From the NCBI GenBank assembly GCA_945888515.1, contig CAMDAD010000020.1, positions 1 to 55,408 of the forward strand: a stretch of 55,408 bases of DNA. Direction: 5' to 3'. Source of the DNA: Akkermansia muciniphila. Its GTDB lineage: Bacteria; Verrucomicrobiota; Verrucomicrobiia; Verrucomicrobiales; Akkermansiaceae. Under the pieces are notes generated by a model. That model saw only the letters and a program-made list of their open reading frames with translations. It had not been told where the DNA came from and did not search any database. Shown here in pieces: positions 17,138-26,412 of this stretch; position 1 is the first letter of the stretch, and each line of letters starts with the position of its first letter. Position numbers and translations under genes: made by a program.

Positions 17138-17935
17138 ATGATTGAAAAACTCGTTACGTCGCGCACCAAGCTTGTTGCCGCAATTGTCACCACTGGTCTC
17201 GTCACGATGCCCGCGCTGTTTGCACAAGCGGCCGCGGCTCCCGCCGCCATAGAGAAAAAGACTCTGCTTCAGAAATGGGTCATCGATGGTGGACCTACCA
17301 TGCTTTTCATCGGTGCCGCGATTGTGGCGTTCATTGCCCTGAGCGTGTTTTGCTTCATGAACTTGACGAAGTCGAAATATTGCCCGGACGATCTCAAAAT
17401 GGCGCTGATGGATCACATGGCCAACGTGCGCGTGCGCTCCGCCATTGAGTTGGCGGCCTCCCATCCGAGTTACCTTGGTCGCTTGGTGGCTTACTCCTTT
17501 CCGAACATCGATGCCACACGCCCAGAAGATCTCGGTCGCGACCAAGTGGAAGACGCCATGGCTGACTTCAGCTCTAACGAGACCCGCAAGTCGATGATTT
17601 GGATCAACTACATCTCCCTTTGCGCTCAAGCATCGCCGATGTTGGGACTACTCGGAACGGTGATCGGGATGGTAGGTTGCTTCGGCACCCTCGCAGAAAC
17701 CGGTTCTGCCGACCCTTCCCAGCTTGCTGGTGACATCTCCGTCGCTCTGTTGACCACGCTGTGGGGTCTGGTGAACGCCATTCCTTGTATTTCGATGTTC
17801 TTCTATTTCAAGAACAGCCTTACCGCACACACAGCCGAATCGATCAGAGCTGCCGAAGAAATGTTGAATGCCGCCACTGCTACGGTAAATGCGGATACCA
17901 TTTATGCTAAGATTCCCGAAGGCATCGCCGTTTGA
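17138..17935 (+). CDS. exbB: ExbB/TolQ/MotA-family proton channel subunit
   Basis: From the ATG at 17138 the 265-residue inner-membrane protein has an N-terminal hydrophobic segment with an apparent signal peptide (ending FAQAAAA), a transmembrane helix at about 53-73 (TMLFIGAAIVAFIALSVF), and the paired channel helices: SLCAQASPMLGLLGTVIGMVG (about 168-190) and LAGDISVALLTTLWGLVNAIP. These are the conserved TolQ/ExbB channel motifs, with the pore-lining Thr in the last helix. An in-frame ATG at 17081 would add 19 non-hydrophobic residues and is less likely. It is followed by two ExbD genes. Confidence 0.9.
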   Translation: MIEKLVTSRTKLVAAIVTTGLVTMPALFAQAAAAPAAIEKKTLLQKWVIDGGPTMLFIGAAIVAFIALSVFCFMNLTKSKYCPDDLKMALMDHMANVRVRSAIELAASHPSYLGRLVAYSFPNIDATRPEDLGRDQVEDAMADFSSNETRKSMIWINYISLCAQASPMLGLLGTVIGMVGCFGTLAETGSADPSQLAGDISVALLTTLWGLVNAIPCISMFFYFKNSLTAHTAESIRAAEEMLNAATATVNADTIYAKIPEGIAV

Positions 17936-18015
17936 TCCTATGGTGAAACGCCCCCTCCTCCCTGAGTAGGGGGCCCGAACACCACTGAAATCATAACCTT
18001 CAATCCCACAAAATT

Positions 18016-18462
18016 ATGTCATCCAAACTTCGTGAAGCTACTGCGGGCGATTCAGATGAGTGCGCTCTGGACATGTCTCCCATGATTGACATGGTATTCC
18101 TCCTGCTCATTTTCTTCGTTGTTAATTCCAGTCAGGCCATTGTCAAACAAGACTCGGACGTGAGACCTCCCGTGGCTAGCTTTGGTAAAAAACAAGAAGA
18201 CAAAAACGGACGGATCGTGGTGAACGTTTTCAAAGATGGCACCTTTGCAAGTGAACGCGGACTTGCCTTGGCATCGGACGAGGACATTTTTGAAATGGTA
18301 AAAAAAGCAAAAGAGGAAAACGACCTCAAAAGCTACAAATCCAAACTTCACCTGCGAGGCGATAAGGACGCCGTTTTCAAATTCTCGCGCAAGGTGATAG
18401 CTGTCTCTGCCAAAGCAGGCGTGGATCAAGTCATGTTTGCCACCTACTCCACCGACAAATAA
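18016..18462 (+). CDS. exbD: ExbD/TolR-family protein 1
   Basis: The 148-residue protein has one N-terminal transmembrane helix with the motif DMSPMIDMVFLLLIFF, containing the proton-carrying Asp of ExbD/TolR (Asp in PMIDM). A periplasmic domain of about 100 residues follows (IVVNVFKDGTFAS, then KVIAVSAKAGVDQVMFAT), as in the family. It lies 80 bp after exbB and 18 bp before a second ExbD. An Exb motor uses proton flow through ExbB/ExbD to drive a periplasmic partner. Confidence 0.92.
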   Translation: MSSKLREATAGDSDECALDMSPMIDMVFLLLIFFVVNSSQAIVKQDSDVRPPVASFGKKQEDKNGRIVVNVFKDGTFASERGLALASDEDIFEMVKKAKEENDLKSYKSKLHLRGDKDAVFKFSRKVIAVSAKAGVDQVMFATYSTDK

Positions 18463-18480
18463 CCCAATCCATTCCCTAAC

Positions 18481-18945
18481 ATGGCTCGCCATAGAAAATA
18501 CCAGTCTGCTGAGGAAGCACTTCCTGCACTCGACATTTCGTCTCTGATTGACGTCTGCTTCCTGCTGCTCATTTACTTCCTCGTTGCTACGACCATCCAG
18601 AAAAAAGAAGTGGACGTTCCGCTCGCCCTGCCTTCTTCGGCTCCCAGCGATGCAGAAATGCCTGACATTGATCCTCTTTTCATCAAGGTGGACGCCAACG
18701 GCGCGATCTTCACGGGTGCGGGAAGCAGTGCTCAAATGCTGGATACGGACACCAGTGTGCGCGTCCTGCCCATGCTCACGCAACAACTGACTTTGTATGT
18801 CGCAGGTGCCAACTCCGGCGGCAAGAAGCCCCTCGTGCAAATGTGGGTGGACGGTGGTGCCAATCAACAGCGCGTGATTGACGTGCTGAATGCACTCGTA
18901 GGCGCAGGCATTAGCTCGGTGACTTTCACGGATCTGGTGGACTGA
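18481..18945 (+). CDS. exbD: ExbD/TolR-family protein 2
   Basis: The 154-residue second ExbD has LDISSLIDVCFLLLIYFLV as its transmembrane helix, with the functional Asp in SLIDV. The periplasmic part contains a longer variable insert (about 60-105) before VIDVLNALVGAGISSVTFTD. It differs clearly from the first ExbD, so the motor may use two distinct D subunits, as in several Exb operons of Bacteroidota and Planctomycetota. It ends just before a strong terminator. Confidence 0.92.
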   Translation: MARHRKYQSAEEALPALDISSLIDVCFLLLIYFLVATTIQKKEVDVPLALPSSAPSDAEMPDIDPLFIKVDANGAIFTGAGSSAQMLDTDTSVRVLPMLTQQLTLYVAGANSGGKKPLVQMWVDGGANQQRVIDVLNALVGAGISSVTFTDLVD

Positions 18946-18962
18946 TCCCTTTTTTTCTGATC

Positions 18963-19012
18963 GCCGGGGCCGCCCGTCCGCCCCTGCGGACTGATCGCCC
19001 CGGCTTTTTTTT
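18963..19012 (+). terminator. Terminator after the exbD pair, with a nested inner hairpin
   Basis: The outer stem is GCCGGGGC (18963-18970) pairing with GCCCCGGC (18997-19004), followed by eight T. The loop contains its own stem, GTCCGC-CCCT-GCGGAC, giving a stacked or branched structure. It separates the Exb genes from the TPR gene at 19111, so a fraction of transcripts may stop here. Confidence 0.85.
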
Positions 19013-19110
19013 CTTCCAAGATTTTTCTTCCTGATGCGTTTCTTTCTTCGAACCCAGTTGCCGAATTCACGTATCTCTGTATCTTCACAACAACTCAAAA
19101 ATACCTCGTT

Positions 19111-22107
19111 ATGAACTCATCTTCACATTCCTTGCATCGCGCCTGTCTGCTGGGCGCATCGGTCGCCCTCGTGGGCAGCCCACTCGTTCATGCTCAAGAA
19201 GGCGAAAGCCTCGATGAATTGGTTACGAAATCTCTGACCAACATGCAGGCGAACAAGTGGGAAGAGGCATTGCAACAATTGAGCAAAGCCGTTACCAAGC
19301 CCAACCTCAAAACTCTCTACGGCTCCAAAATTGGCGTCTTGTATTACCGCAAGGGCATCTGCCACAGTAAGGTGAATCAGTTCGATGAAGCCATGAAGGC
19401 CTTCGAGATTTGCTACCGCGATTATCCGCCCGATAAAGACGGGGGAGGTAACCTTTATCACAAACTCGCACTTCTCAAGTGGGGCGATGCCGCCCTCGGC
19501 GCCGAGCAGTTCGATCTCGCTATCCGCCAATACAAAAAATTCCTCGAGGAACGCAGCACTGAGCGCGGTAAGGATGAATACCAGAAAGGGGCCTTTTATG
19601 TCAATCTCTGCATCTGCTACTTCAAGCTGGGCAAACTGCCGGAGGGCATGGAAAATCTGGAAATCGCCATCAAAAATAAAGAAGTTTTCCCGACGCCCGA
19701 TGCCGGTATCGTCGCAGGCTTCCAGGCATTCGTAACCGCCGCCATTGATAAAGGCAACGAACAGGCCATTCTCGACTTCATCAACAAAAACCGCTCGGAC
19801 ATCATGATCGAGCCGTTTGAAATGCAGGAGTTCAATCGCCTGTTTCTCAAGCTCGCCCATGATGCCTACGCGGCGAACATGGAGCGTGCGTCGATCGTTT
19901 TGTATCAAATGGTGGCCCCCACCGAAGTCACGCTGGATGACATCAAGGTGCGCAAGGCGATGATCGGCAAGCGCCGTGGTGTGATGGATGGCACGCGTTC
20001 CATTTCCGCGGACAAGCTGAAAGAGGCCGAGGAAAACGTGAGCAAAGCCACGCGCGAGAACAAGAATCCCGAGATCACGCAATTGCTGGCTCTGGCCTAC
20101 ATTCACGAAAACAATGGCAACGCCCGCGGTGCCTTCGCTGCCTACGAAAATCTGGAGCTGTATTATCCGAAGCATGAAAAGCGCGAAAACAACTTATTCC
20201 AGTTGGTTCGCACCAGCTCGCTCGTGGGTGAAGTGCTGACCACGGAAAAATATGGTCAAGTCTTCCTCAAGGTGTTCCCCACCTCCGAACACGTTCCCGC
20301 CGTGCGCCGCATGATGCTCACCTCGCTTTTCTATGAGGGTGAGTATAAGAAGTGCATCGAGGTCGCCACCGTGATCATTGGGAAGCTGGAAAAAGGCTCC
20401 GAGCAGCACGACATCTGTCTGCACGTGCTTGGTGGTTCCTATTACTACGAGGGTGAATACGACAAAGCACAGGCATTTCTCGATCAACACGTCACCGAGT
20501 ATCCCAAGTCGAAGTTCCGCCAGGCGGCTCTGTTCTTCCAAGGCTCGAATCTCGCAAAACTGCAAGAATTTGCCAAAGCTGCAGTGCTATTGGATGCGTT
20601 CTTGAAAGAATACCCCGAGGCTGGTAAAAATCCCTATCTTCCGTTTGCTTTGTTTGATCGCGCAACCTGCCACTACGCAGAGAGTGAGTACGCGCCTGCC
20701 ATAGAAAAAATCGATCGTCTCGAAAAAGAATTCCCACAGACCGAAGTATTGGATCTGGCTTTCAACCTCAAAGGCAATGTCCACCTCGCCGAACTGCGTA
20801 AGGATGAAGCCGAAACATATTACAAAAAAGGATACGAACTCGCAGAACGGCGCGGCGCGAAAATGGTCGCCGGTGAATCAGTCTATCTTCTGATCGCCAT
20901 GCTGGGTGAGAAAGGCAGCCCGAAAGAACCCAACCCACGCTTGAAAGATGGCGTGCCGTGGATCGATAAATTCTGGAAGGAATACGCCGATGGCTCTCCT
21001 TACCGCACGCAAGCGGCTGTGGCTGGCATTTACTCGATGGATGCCGCAGGGCGCAGTGATGAAGGACTGGAACGCTTGCGCGACGTGATCGCCGAGATGG
21101 CCGGTGATCCGATGTCTCGCGGTCTGGAAGAGGCGATCGGTTCCTACACAGAATTCTACCTCACCAAGCACTCGGCAGAGGGGCTCAAGGAGCACTACTA
21201 CAACTTCCCGAAAATTCAGGCCAAAGACACCGTTGCCCGTGCATTGCTGCGCATGGCTGTGATCGGTGTATTCGAGGAGCTACTCAAGAGCACCAAAGAA
21301 GGCCAGGACCGCAGCAAGGCCGAAGCGATGGTGAAAGTGCTGTTCAATGAGCTCAAGGCAGAGTTCTCACCGAAAGACCTGACCTCCTTCATTCTGGTGC
21401 GCGTGGGTGATTTCATCCGCGAAAAAACCGGCGCTCCGCGTGAAGCGCTCGACTACTACACCGAGGCGCTCAATCGCAAAGACGGCGGTTATAAATTCGA
21501 GGCCATGTTCGGCCGCGCCGACATTCTTGGCCGCAGTAAAAATTCTGCAGACCTCGACACTGGCATCAAGGACCTGGAGGAAATTTTTGCAAATTCCGAC
21601 AAGAAGCAACAAAAAGAAAAAGCACTCTATCGGAAAATTGAATTGCTCGCTGCCAAAGGTGACTGGAGCAAAGTCAATGAGCAGGCGAAAGTGTATCTGG
21701 ATCGCAAAACAAATAACTTCAGCCTCTTCAGCGGGCCAGTGAACATGCTTCTTGCGCAATCTTACGAGAAAAGCAGCAAGATCAGCGATGCGATTTTCTG
21801 CTACTCGTCGATTTGCTTTGGCAACCAACGCGGCGCGATACAATACTCCGCACCAGCCTGCAAACGCTGGATGGAATTGCTCTGGGATCGCGATTCGGCA
21901 GGCGTCGATGGCAATCCCGGAGACCGCCAAGGTGCCTACAATGGCGGCTACAACTACATTGACTCGACGCGGCGCATTTACGAAAAGATGACGCAGGAGG
22001 AAAAAGAAAACTGGAACGCAGTCGAGGAGCTCGTGAAAGAGTATGAAGCACGTCCCGGAATCAAGTCCTTTGCTCAGCAGAAGAAAGAAGCGGAAGCCCA
22101 AAAATAA
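19111..22107 (+). CDS. Large periplasmic TPR protein, probable Exb partner
   Basis: The 998-residue protein has a signal peptide (about 1-29, VHAQE) and then almost entirely helical repeats of the TPR type along its whole length, for example WEEALQQLSKAVTKP, YRKGICHSKVNQFDEAMKAF, YYEGEYDKAQAFLDQHV and AATYYKKGYELAERR-like segments. There is no transmembrane anchor beyond the signal peptide. TPR arrays bind other proteins. Because it follows ExbB/ExbD/ExbD and no TonB is present, it is a candidate for the periplasmic structure the motor acts on; that is inference. A second, shorter secreted gene follows 28 bp later. Confidence 0.85.
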   Translation: MNSSSHSLHRACLLGASVALVGSPLVHAQEGESLDELVTKSLTNMQANKWEEALQQLSKAVTKPNLKTLYGSKIGVLYYRKGICHSKVNQFDEAMKAFEICYRDYPPDKDGGGNLYHKLALLKWGDAALGAEQFDLAIRQYKKFLEERSTERGKDEYQKGAFYVNLCICYFKLGKLPEGMENLEIAIKNKEVFPTPDAGIVAGFQAFVTAAIDKGNEQAILDFINKNRSDIMIEPFEMQEFNRLFLKLAHDAYAANMERASIVLYQMVAPTEVTLDDIKVRKAMIGKRRGVMDGTRSISADKLKEAEENVSKATRENKNPEITQLLALAYIHENNGNARGAFAAYENLELYYPKHEKRENNLFQLVRTSSLVGEVLTTEKYGQVFLKVFPTSEHVPAVRRMMLTSLFYEGEYKKCIEVATVIIGKLEKGSEQHDICLHVLGGSYYYEGEYDKAQAFLDQHVTEYPKSKFRQAALFFQGSNLAKLQEFAKAAVLLDAFLKEYPEAGKNPYLPFALFDRATCHYAESEYAPAIEKIDRLEKEFPQTEVLDLAFNLKGNVHLAELRKDEAETYYKKGYELAERRGAKMVAGESVYLLIAMLGEKGSPKEPNPRLKDGVPWIDKFWKEYADGSPYRTQAAVAGIYSMDAAGRSDEGLERLRDVIAEMAGDPMSRGLEEAIGSYTEFYLTKHSAEGLKEHYYNFPKIQAKDTVARALLRMAVIGVFEELLKSTKEGQDRSKAEAMVKVLFNELKAEFSPKDLTSFILVRVGDFIREKTGAPREALDYYTEALNRKDGGYKFEAMFGRADILGRSKNSADLDTGIKDLEEIFANSDKKQQKEKALYRKIELLAAKGDWSKVNEQAKVYLDRKTNNFSLFSGPVNMLLAQSYEKSSKISDAIFCYSSICFGNQRGAIQYSAPACKRWMELLWDRDSAGVDGNPGDRQGAYNGGYNYIDSTRRIYEKMTQEEKENWNAVEELVKEYEARPGIKSFAQQKKEAEAQK

Positions 22108-22135
22108 TCCTCATTACCCCACTCACTGATTTGTT

Positions 22136-23155
22136 ATGAAAACGATTTTTTCTCTCTCCGCATCGGTTCTCTTCTTGGCTCTGACTGCCGTGGCCCAACC
22201 AGCGGCAACTCCTGCACCCGCGGCGGCCCCCTCCGCCGTCGCCCCGCAACAAGCGCCGGCGATGTTGATTTACGACGATGGCACTTCAGACAACATTTTT
22301 GTTGTCGCTGCGACCAAGACGATGGTCCGTTTCAAGTCCACACCTCAGGCGATCGATACAGAAGACATCAATCTCTCGTCCGTCCAGGCGCTCTATCTCT
22401 TGGAGCCGAAAGTGTATCGTGATGCGATGGAACTCTACCAAGCTCGCAAGTATGCCGAAGCGAAGGAATTGTTTGTGCAAGCGAAATCGCTCTACAAACC
22501 GACCGCCGCCCTCGACAACAACTACTCGACCTTGGGAGCGTTTTACGAGCTGGAATGCCTCCGCCGCCTCGGCGACCTGGAGAGTCTTGCGAAGGCCTTA
22601 GAAGGATTTCGCAAGGATGGCCTGACCCGCGAGCATCACCTGCGCCAGCTGGAAGTGTATGTTTTCTGGGATGCCGTGCGCACCAAGTCATGGGATCGTC
22701 TGGTGGCGCTTGGCGAGGCGCGCTTGCAGGAAAAACTTCCTTCTTATCAGCGCGCGCAAATCGCCTATTGCGTGGCTCAGGCGTATGAAGCCTTGAAGCA
22801 GCCTTCCAAGGCTCTCAATGCCTACAACACGGCGATCGTAGCGGACATCGGCGCCACAGAAGAAATCGCAGAAAAATCCGCCCTCGCCGTGATGCGCATT
22901 CATCAGGCCAGTCCAGGCGTTCAATTGGCGATCAAGTTGTGGAAAACGGAGGACGAAAACAAAAACTCCACGGGTTATCTCCATCTGCAGGAAGCCGCTT
23001 CGGTGGCAGCTCTGTATGAATTGACTCTGGGAGGTGGCAAAAAACTGCCTAACGAATTCGTGCCACTGTTGAAGTTCAAACCAGAAATTACCAAACCGGA
23101 GCCACAAAAACCTGCGGACGATAAACCGAAGACAGACGCTCCGAAGGACAAGTAA
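22136..23155 (+). CDS. Secreted TPR-like helical protein
   Basis: The 339-residue protein has a signal peptide (VLFLALTAVAQ), a Pro/Ala-rich linker (about 22-42), a small beta-rich region (ML IYDDGTSDNIFVV, near 45-75) and helical TPR-like repeats (about 95-290: AMELYQARKYAEAKELFVQA, AYCVAQAYEALKQPSKALNAY), ending in a Lys/Pro-rich tail. The first part looks like a small SH3-like or Sm-like module, but this is uncertain. It starts 28 bp after the large TPR gene and is surely its operon partner. The function is unknown. Confidence 0.75.
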   Translation: MKTIFSLSASVLFLALTAVAQPAATPAPAAAPSAVAPQQAPAMLIYDDGTSDNIFVVAATKTMVRFKSTPQAIDTEDINLSSVQALYLLEPKVYRDAMELYQARKYAEAKELFVQAKSLYKPTAALDNNYSTLGAFYELECLRRLGDLESLAKALEGFRKDGLTREHHLRQLEVYVFWDAVRTKSWDRLVALGEARLQEKLPSYQRAQIAYCVAQAYEALKQPSKALNAYNTAIVADIGATEEIAEKSALAVMRIHQASPGVQLAIKLWKTEDENKNSTGYLHLQEAASVAALYELTLGGGKKLPNEFVPLLKFKPEITKPEPQKPADDKPKTDAPKDK

Positions 23156-23167
23156 GGGAAAACGACC

Positions 23168-23192
23168 AATGCCGCCTGCGGGCGGCATTCTT
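23168..23192 (+). terminator. Hairpin terminator after the TPR pair
   Basis: AATGCCGCC-TGCG-GGCGGCATT is a perfect 9-bp stem with a 4-base loop (23168-23189), followed by CTTCTT. The T-tract is weak, so termination may be partial before kdsD. Confidence 0.6.
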
Positions 23193-23200
23193 CTTGAATT

Positions 23201-24175
23201 ATGATGGATGTGATTGGATTCGCGCAACAGGTGATCTTGCAGGAAGCGGAAGCACTGCAAGTGATGGCGCGTCGTCTGGATCTAGCGTTTGCACACTCGG
23301 TGAAGGCCTTGCAGAAAGTCCTCGAAAACCAATGCAAAATCGTAGTGGTGGGCGTGGGGAAATCTGGGAACATCGGCCACAAGATCGCCGCTACTCTCAA
23401 TTCGACCGGAGCCACTGCGGTAGTGCTCAATTCACAAAACGCACTGCACGGAGATCTTGGCCTGCTCAGCGATGGCGATGCCGTAATCGCGCTCTCCTAC
23501 TCAGGCGAGACAGTTGAGCTGCTGCACTTGCTGCCATTTCTGAAACGATCGGCCGCAGTGGTCATCGCCATGACAGGGAAACCCGCCTCGTCTCTTGCGG
23601 AACACGCGGACTGGGTGCTGGATACCTCGGTAGAGCGCGAGGCCTGTCCACTCAATCTCGCCCCCACATCTTCCTCAACAGCGATGCTGGTCATGGGCGA
23701 TGCCGTGGCGATGGCGCTTCTGAATGCACGAGGTTTCACGGAAGAAGACTTCGCTCGCTATCACCCAGGCGGCGCTCTCGGCAGGGCTTTGTTGACAAAG
23801 GTGGCGGACATCATGCGCACCGGCGAATCCCTTGCGAAAATCCCACTGGATGCCACGGTGAACGACGCGCTTGTCGCCATGACCCGCGCGCGATCTGGGG
23901 CTTGCGTGGTGGTGGATGAAAACGACTTTCTCGCAGGGGTGTTCACGCATGGCGATTTTGTCCGCGCTTTCCAGCGCGACCCACAGCTGGGCTCGAGGGA
24001 GGTGATACAGTATATGACTCGCAAACCGATTACCGTATCAGCCTCATCACTCGCGGTTCAAGCAGTGAACACTATCGGATCGCATCGGATCGATGATGTG
24101 GTTGTGCTGGATGATCAAGGCAGGCCCGTGGGACTGGTCGACACCCAGGACTTGGCGCGGATGAGGATTGTGTGA
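23201..24175 (+). CDS. kdsD: Arabinose-5-phosphate isomerase (KdsD/KpsF)
   Basis: The 324-residue protein has an N-terminal SIS domain (about 25-175: VVVGVGKSGNIGHKIAATL, HGDLGLLSDGDAVIALSYSG, TSSSTAMLVMGDA, YHPGGALG) and two C-terminal CBS domains (about 205-260 and 270-324), the layout of KdsD. It converts ribulose-5-phosphate to arabinose-5-phosphate, the first step of KDO synthesis for lipopolysaccharide. This supports a lipopolysaccharide-bearing outer membrane. The stop overlaps the next gene's GTG start by GTGA (24172-24175), so the two are translationally coupled. No other KDO gene is adjacent. Confidence 0.93.
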   Translation: MMDVIGFAQQVILQEAEALQVMARRLDLAFAHSVKALQKVLENQCKIVVVGVGKSGNIGHKIAATLNSTGATAVVLNSQNALHGDLGLLSDGDAVIALSYSGETVELLHLLPFLKRSAAVVIAMTGKPASSLAEHADWVLDTSVEREACPLNLAPTSSSTAMLVMGDAVAMALLNARGFTEEDFARYHPGGALGRALLTKVADIMRTGESLAKIPLDATVNDALVAMTRARSGACVVVDENDFLAGVFTHGDFVRAFQRDPQLGSREVIQYMTRKPITVSASSLAVQAVNTIGSHRIDDVVVLDDQGRPVGLVDTQDLARMRIV

Positions 24176-25428
24176 GCCGAGCTGCCATGCGAGATGAACC
24201 GCGCATTTCCTGGTCAACGTTTTTTGAATGGTGGCGCATGCTCCCGGCGCTCGTGCTGACGGGAATCATCAGCGGCTCACTGAGTGCTTTCTTTTTGGTG
24301 TCGCTAGACATGGCTTCGGCATGTCGCGCAAACCACCCGTGGCTACTCTTGCTCTTACCACTGGCAGGCGTGTTCATCGTGTGGTTCTATCAAAAGTATG
24401 GAAACTTGGCCAATCAGGGGAGCCATCTGTTAGTGGAGGAAATCCATGAATTGCAGGACAAGGTGCCATTTCGCATGGCGCCGATGGTGCTGATCACGAC
24501 GCTGGTGACACATCTTTTCGGCGGTTCCGCCGGCAGAGAAGGCACCGCAGTGCAAATGGGAGGTGCCATCGCAGGAGGGATATCTCGTGTTTTTCTACGC
24601 TCACCCTTTCAGAAACGCACATTGCTAATGGCAGGTATTGCCGCCGGTTTCGGCGCTGTATTTGGCACACCCTGGGCAGGTGCTGTTTTTGCGGTTGAAC
24701 TCCCGGTGCGCGGACGCTGGCACGGGCGCTACTTGGTACCCGCATTGCTCGCATCGGGGATCGGGCACTGCACCTGCCTGTGGTGGGGCGTACATCATAC
24801 GGACTATCGCGCCCTGGGCCTCACACAGGATGGCTTCTGGAAAATGAATCTCTCACTCATCGGCTACGCCGCTCTCGCCGCGATTGTTTTCGGCTTGTGC
24901 GGACGATTGTTTGTGATGCTGGCCGAGGCGACTCCCCATTGGTTCGCCCACCTCAGCCCGCGTCCGCTGCTGCGCCCGCTAATCGGCGGTATCGTAATCC
25001 TGTTCTTGGTCTATGCTCTGGGCACGGCCGATTATCTCGGGTTGGGTGTGGTTTCTTTACGTGAGAATGGTTTTTCGATTGTATCGAGTTTCACGAGTGG
25101 TGGAGCCGATCCATGGAGTTGGTGGTGGAAAATGCTATTTACCATCGTGACCCTATCGAGCGGCTTCAAGGGCGGCGAAGTGACGCCGCTGTTTTTCATC
25201 GGCGCCGCGCTGGGCAACACGATCGCGATGCTGACAGGACAGCCTGTCGAGGTGTTTGCCGGCATGGGCCTGCTGGCAGTCTTTGCCGCTGCTGCAAATA
25301 CGCCGCTGGCCTGCACAATTCTCGGCATGGAATTGTTTGGACTGCATTACACCGCACTCTTCGCGCTGACCTGTCTGATCGCCTATCTGGTGAGTGGTCG
25401 CGCGGGCATTTACCGACACCAACAGTAA
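24172..25428 (+). CDS. ClC-family chloride channel/transporter
   Basis: The 418-residue protein is multi-spanning (about 10-11 hydrophobic helices) with the ClC signature GGSAGREGTAVQMGG (117-131); the gating Glu of the GREGP motif is present (Glu123), although the Pro is Thr. LLMAGIAAGFGAVFGTPWAG matches the conserved GxxAGxxxxFxxPxxG-type segment. The Glu supports a proton-coupled antiporter rather than a simple channel, though the proton-side Glu was not located. The GTG at 24172 is preferred: GAGG lies 5-8 nt upstream and it overlaps kdsD; an ATG at 24187 is the alternative. No CBS domain is attached. Confidence 0.85.
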   Translation: MSRAAMRDEPRISWSTFFEWWRMLPALVLTGIISGSLSAFFLVSLDMASACRANHPWLLLLLPLAGVFIVWFYQKYGNLANQGSHLLVEEIHELQDKVPFRMAPMVLITTLVTHLFGGSAGREGTAVQMGGAIAGGISRVFLRSPFQKRTLLMAGIAAGFGAVFGTPWAGAVFAVELPVRGRWHGRYLVPALLASGIGHCTCLWWGVHHTDYRALGLTQDGFWKMNLSLIGYAALAAIVFGLCGRLFVMLAEATPHWFAHLSPRPLLRPLIGGIVILFLVYALGTADYLGLGVVSLRENGFSIVSSFTSGGADPWSWWWKMLFTIVTLSSGFKGGEVTPLFFIGAALGNTIAMLTGQPVEVFAGMGLLAVFAAAANTPLACTILGMELFGLHYTALFALTCLIAYLVSGRAGIYRHQQ

Positions 25429-25486
25429 TTTTCCCTGTCTCCCAATCATGCTGTGATTCCGCCTGCGAATGGTCTAGTATACAATC

Positions 25487-25975
25487 ATGAGATATTGCCC
25501 ATTGTTGTTTTGTTTGCTCACGCTGGCATCCTGTGCGAGGCCCGGTGGCTACGAGGGCTTGATGACCCGATCCTATACGATACGCGGTCAGCGGTATCAG
25601 CCTATGTCAGTCGACGAAGCTCTGCACTATCGTGAAACTGGGCAAGCGTCGTGGTTCAATGAGTCGAAGTTCCTTGGCTTGGTGCGCGGCAATACCTCGC
25701 TGGGAGAAAAAGTGATGCCTTGGCACTTGATCGCCGCTCACAAAACGCTCCCGCTCCCGTGTTTGGTGAAGGTGACAAATCTGAGCAACGGAAAATCCAT
25801 CAAGGTGCGTGTAAATGATCGTGGTCCTTTCATCGCCGGGCGCATCATCGATCTCTCTCCACGCGCAGCGGCGAAGATCGATATGAAGAACAAGGGACTC
25901 GCACAGGTGCGGGTGGAAGTGATTTCCGTAGGCGATGGCTCCTACAAACGCAAGCGGCGTCATGGTTTTTGGTGA
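25487..25975 (+). CDS. rlpA: RlpA-like septal lytic transglycosylase lipoprotein
   Basis: The 162-residue protein has a lipoprotein signal (LLTLASC, Cys about 15) and a double-psi beta-barrel domain (about 50-155) with GQASWF, AAHKTLPLPCLVKVTNLSNG, VRVNDRGPF and GRIIDLSPRAA. These are the RlpA motifs; the catalytic Asp of NDRGPF and the His of AAHKT are present. RlpA cleaves naked glycan strands at septa and helps daughter-cell separation. The usual C-terminal SPOR domain is absent, as in many short RlpA-like proteins. A TAGTAT hexamer lies 6 nt before the ATG, and no Shine-Dalgarno is visible. Confidence 0.88.
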   Translation: MRYCPLLFCLLTLASCARPGGYEGLMTRSYTIRGQRYQPMSVDEALHYRETGQASWFNESKFLGLVRGNTSLGEKVMPWHLIAAHKTLPLPCLVKVTNLSNGKSIKVRVNDRGPFIAGRIIDLSPRAAAKIDMKNKGLAQVRVEVISVGDGSYKRKRRHGFW

Positions 25976-26028
25976 ATGACACAGCGCGCTGAAATGTTCT
26001 GGCGCGTGAGGCAGTATGATGTCTTGAT

Positions 26029-26409
26029 ATGAAATCCTTGATCGCTCTTGTCCTTGCCGGTTTTCTGAGTTCCTGTGCCTCCATCGCCCCGCCCGCGCCC
26101 ACCGGCACAGTGGATCATGTGGTGATGTTTTGGCAGAAAAATCCGGGCAATGCGGCGGATCGCAAAAAAATTACGGACGCGATGGAACGGCTTCGCGTCA
26201 TCGAGGGTATCACGGCACTGGACTACGGCACGGCGGTTCCTAGCAATCGACCCGTCGTGGATGATTCCTTCGATGTCGCCCTGCTGGTGCGCTTTAAGGA
26301 TGCAAAGGCCCTCCAAGCCTATGAGACAGATCCCCGCCACACCAAGGAAGTCAAGGAGGTGCTGCTACCGCTCACCAAGAAAATCCAGGTCTATGATTTC
26401 ACACGTTGA
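26029..26409 (+). CDS. Dabb-domain (stress-response alpha-beta barrel) lipoprotein
   Basis: The 126-residue product has a lipoprotein signal (FLSSC, Cys about 16) and a Dabb-type ferredoxin-like domain: VDHVVMFWQK, ITDAMERLRVIEGITALDYG, FDVALLVRFKDAKALQAYETDP and a final helix. Dabb proteins usually form homodimeric barrels; no conserved reaction is known for most of them. A secreted, lipid-anchored Dabb protein is less usual than a cytoplasmic one. TATGAT lies 8 nt before the ATG. The gene converges with the DUF1080 gene 3 bp later. Confidence 0.8.
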   Translation: MKSLIALVLAGFLSSCASIAPPAPTGTVDHVVMFWQKNPGNAADRKKITDAMERLRVIEGITALDYGTAVPSNRPVVDDSFDVALLVRFKDAKALQAYETDPRHTKEVKEVLLPLTKKIQVYDFTR

Positions 26410-26412
26410 TCC

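Noticed and set aside
14476-19012. Strong inverted repeats considered as insertion sequence ends
   Set aside because: They are followed by T-runs and sit just after stop codons, so terminators explain them fully; no transposase lies between.
18052-20175. Long open frames on the minus strand opposite the exbD and TPR genes (about 350 codons each)
   Set aside because: They are antisense to genes with clear domains, show His/Phe/Val-rich composition without motifs, and arise from codon bias in the real genes.
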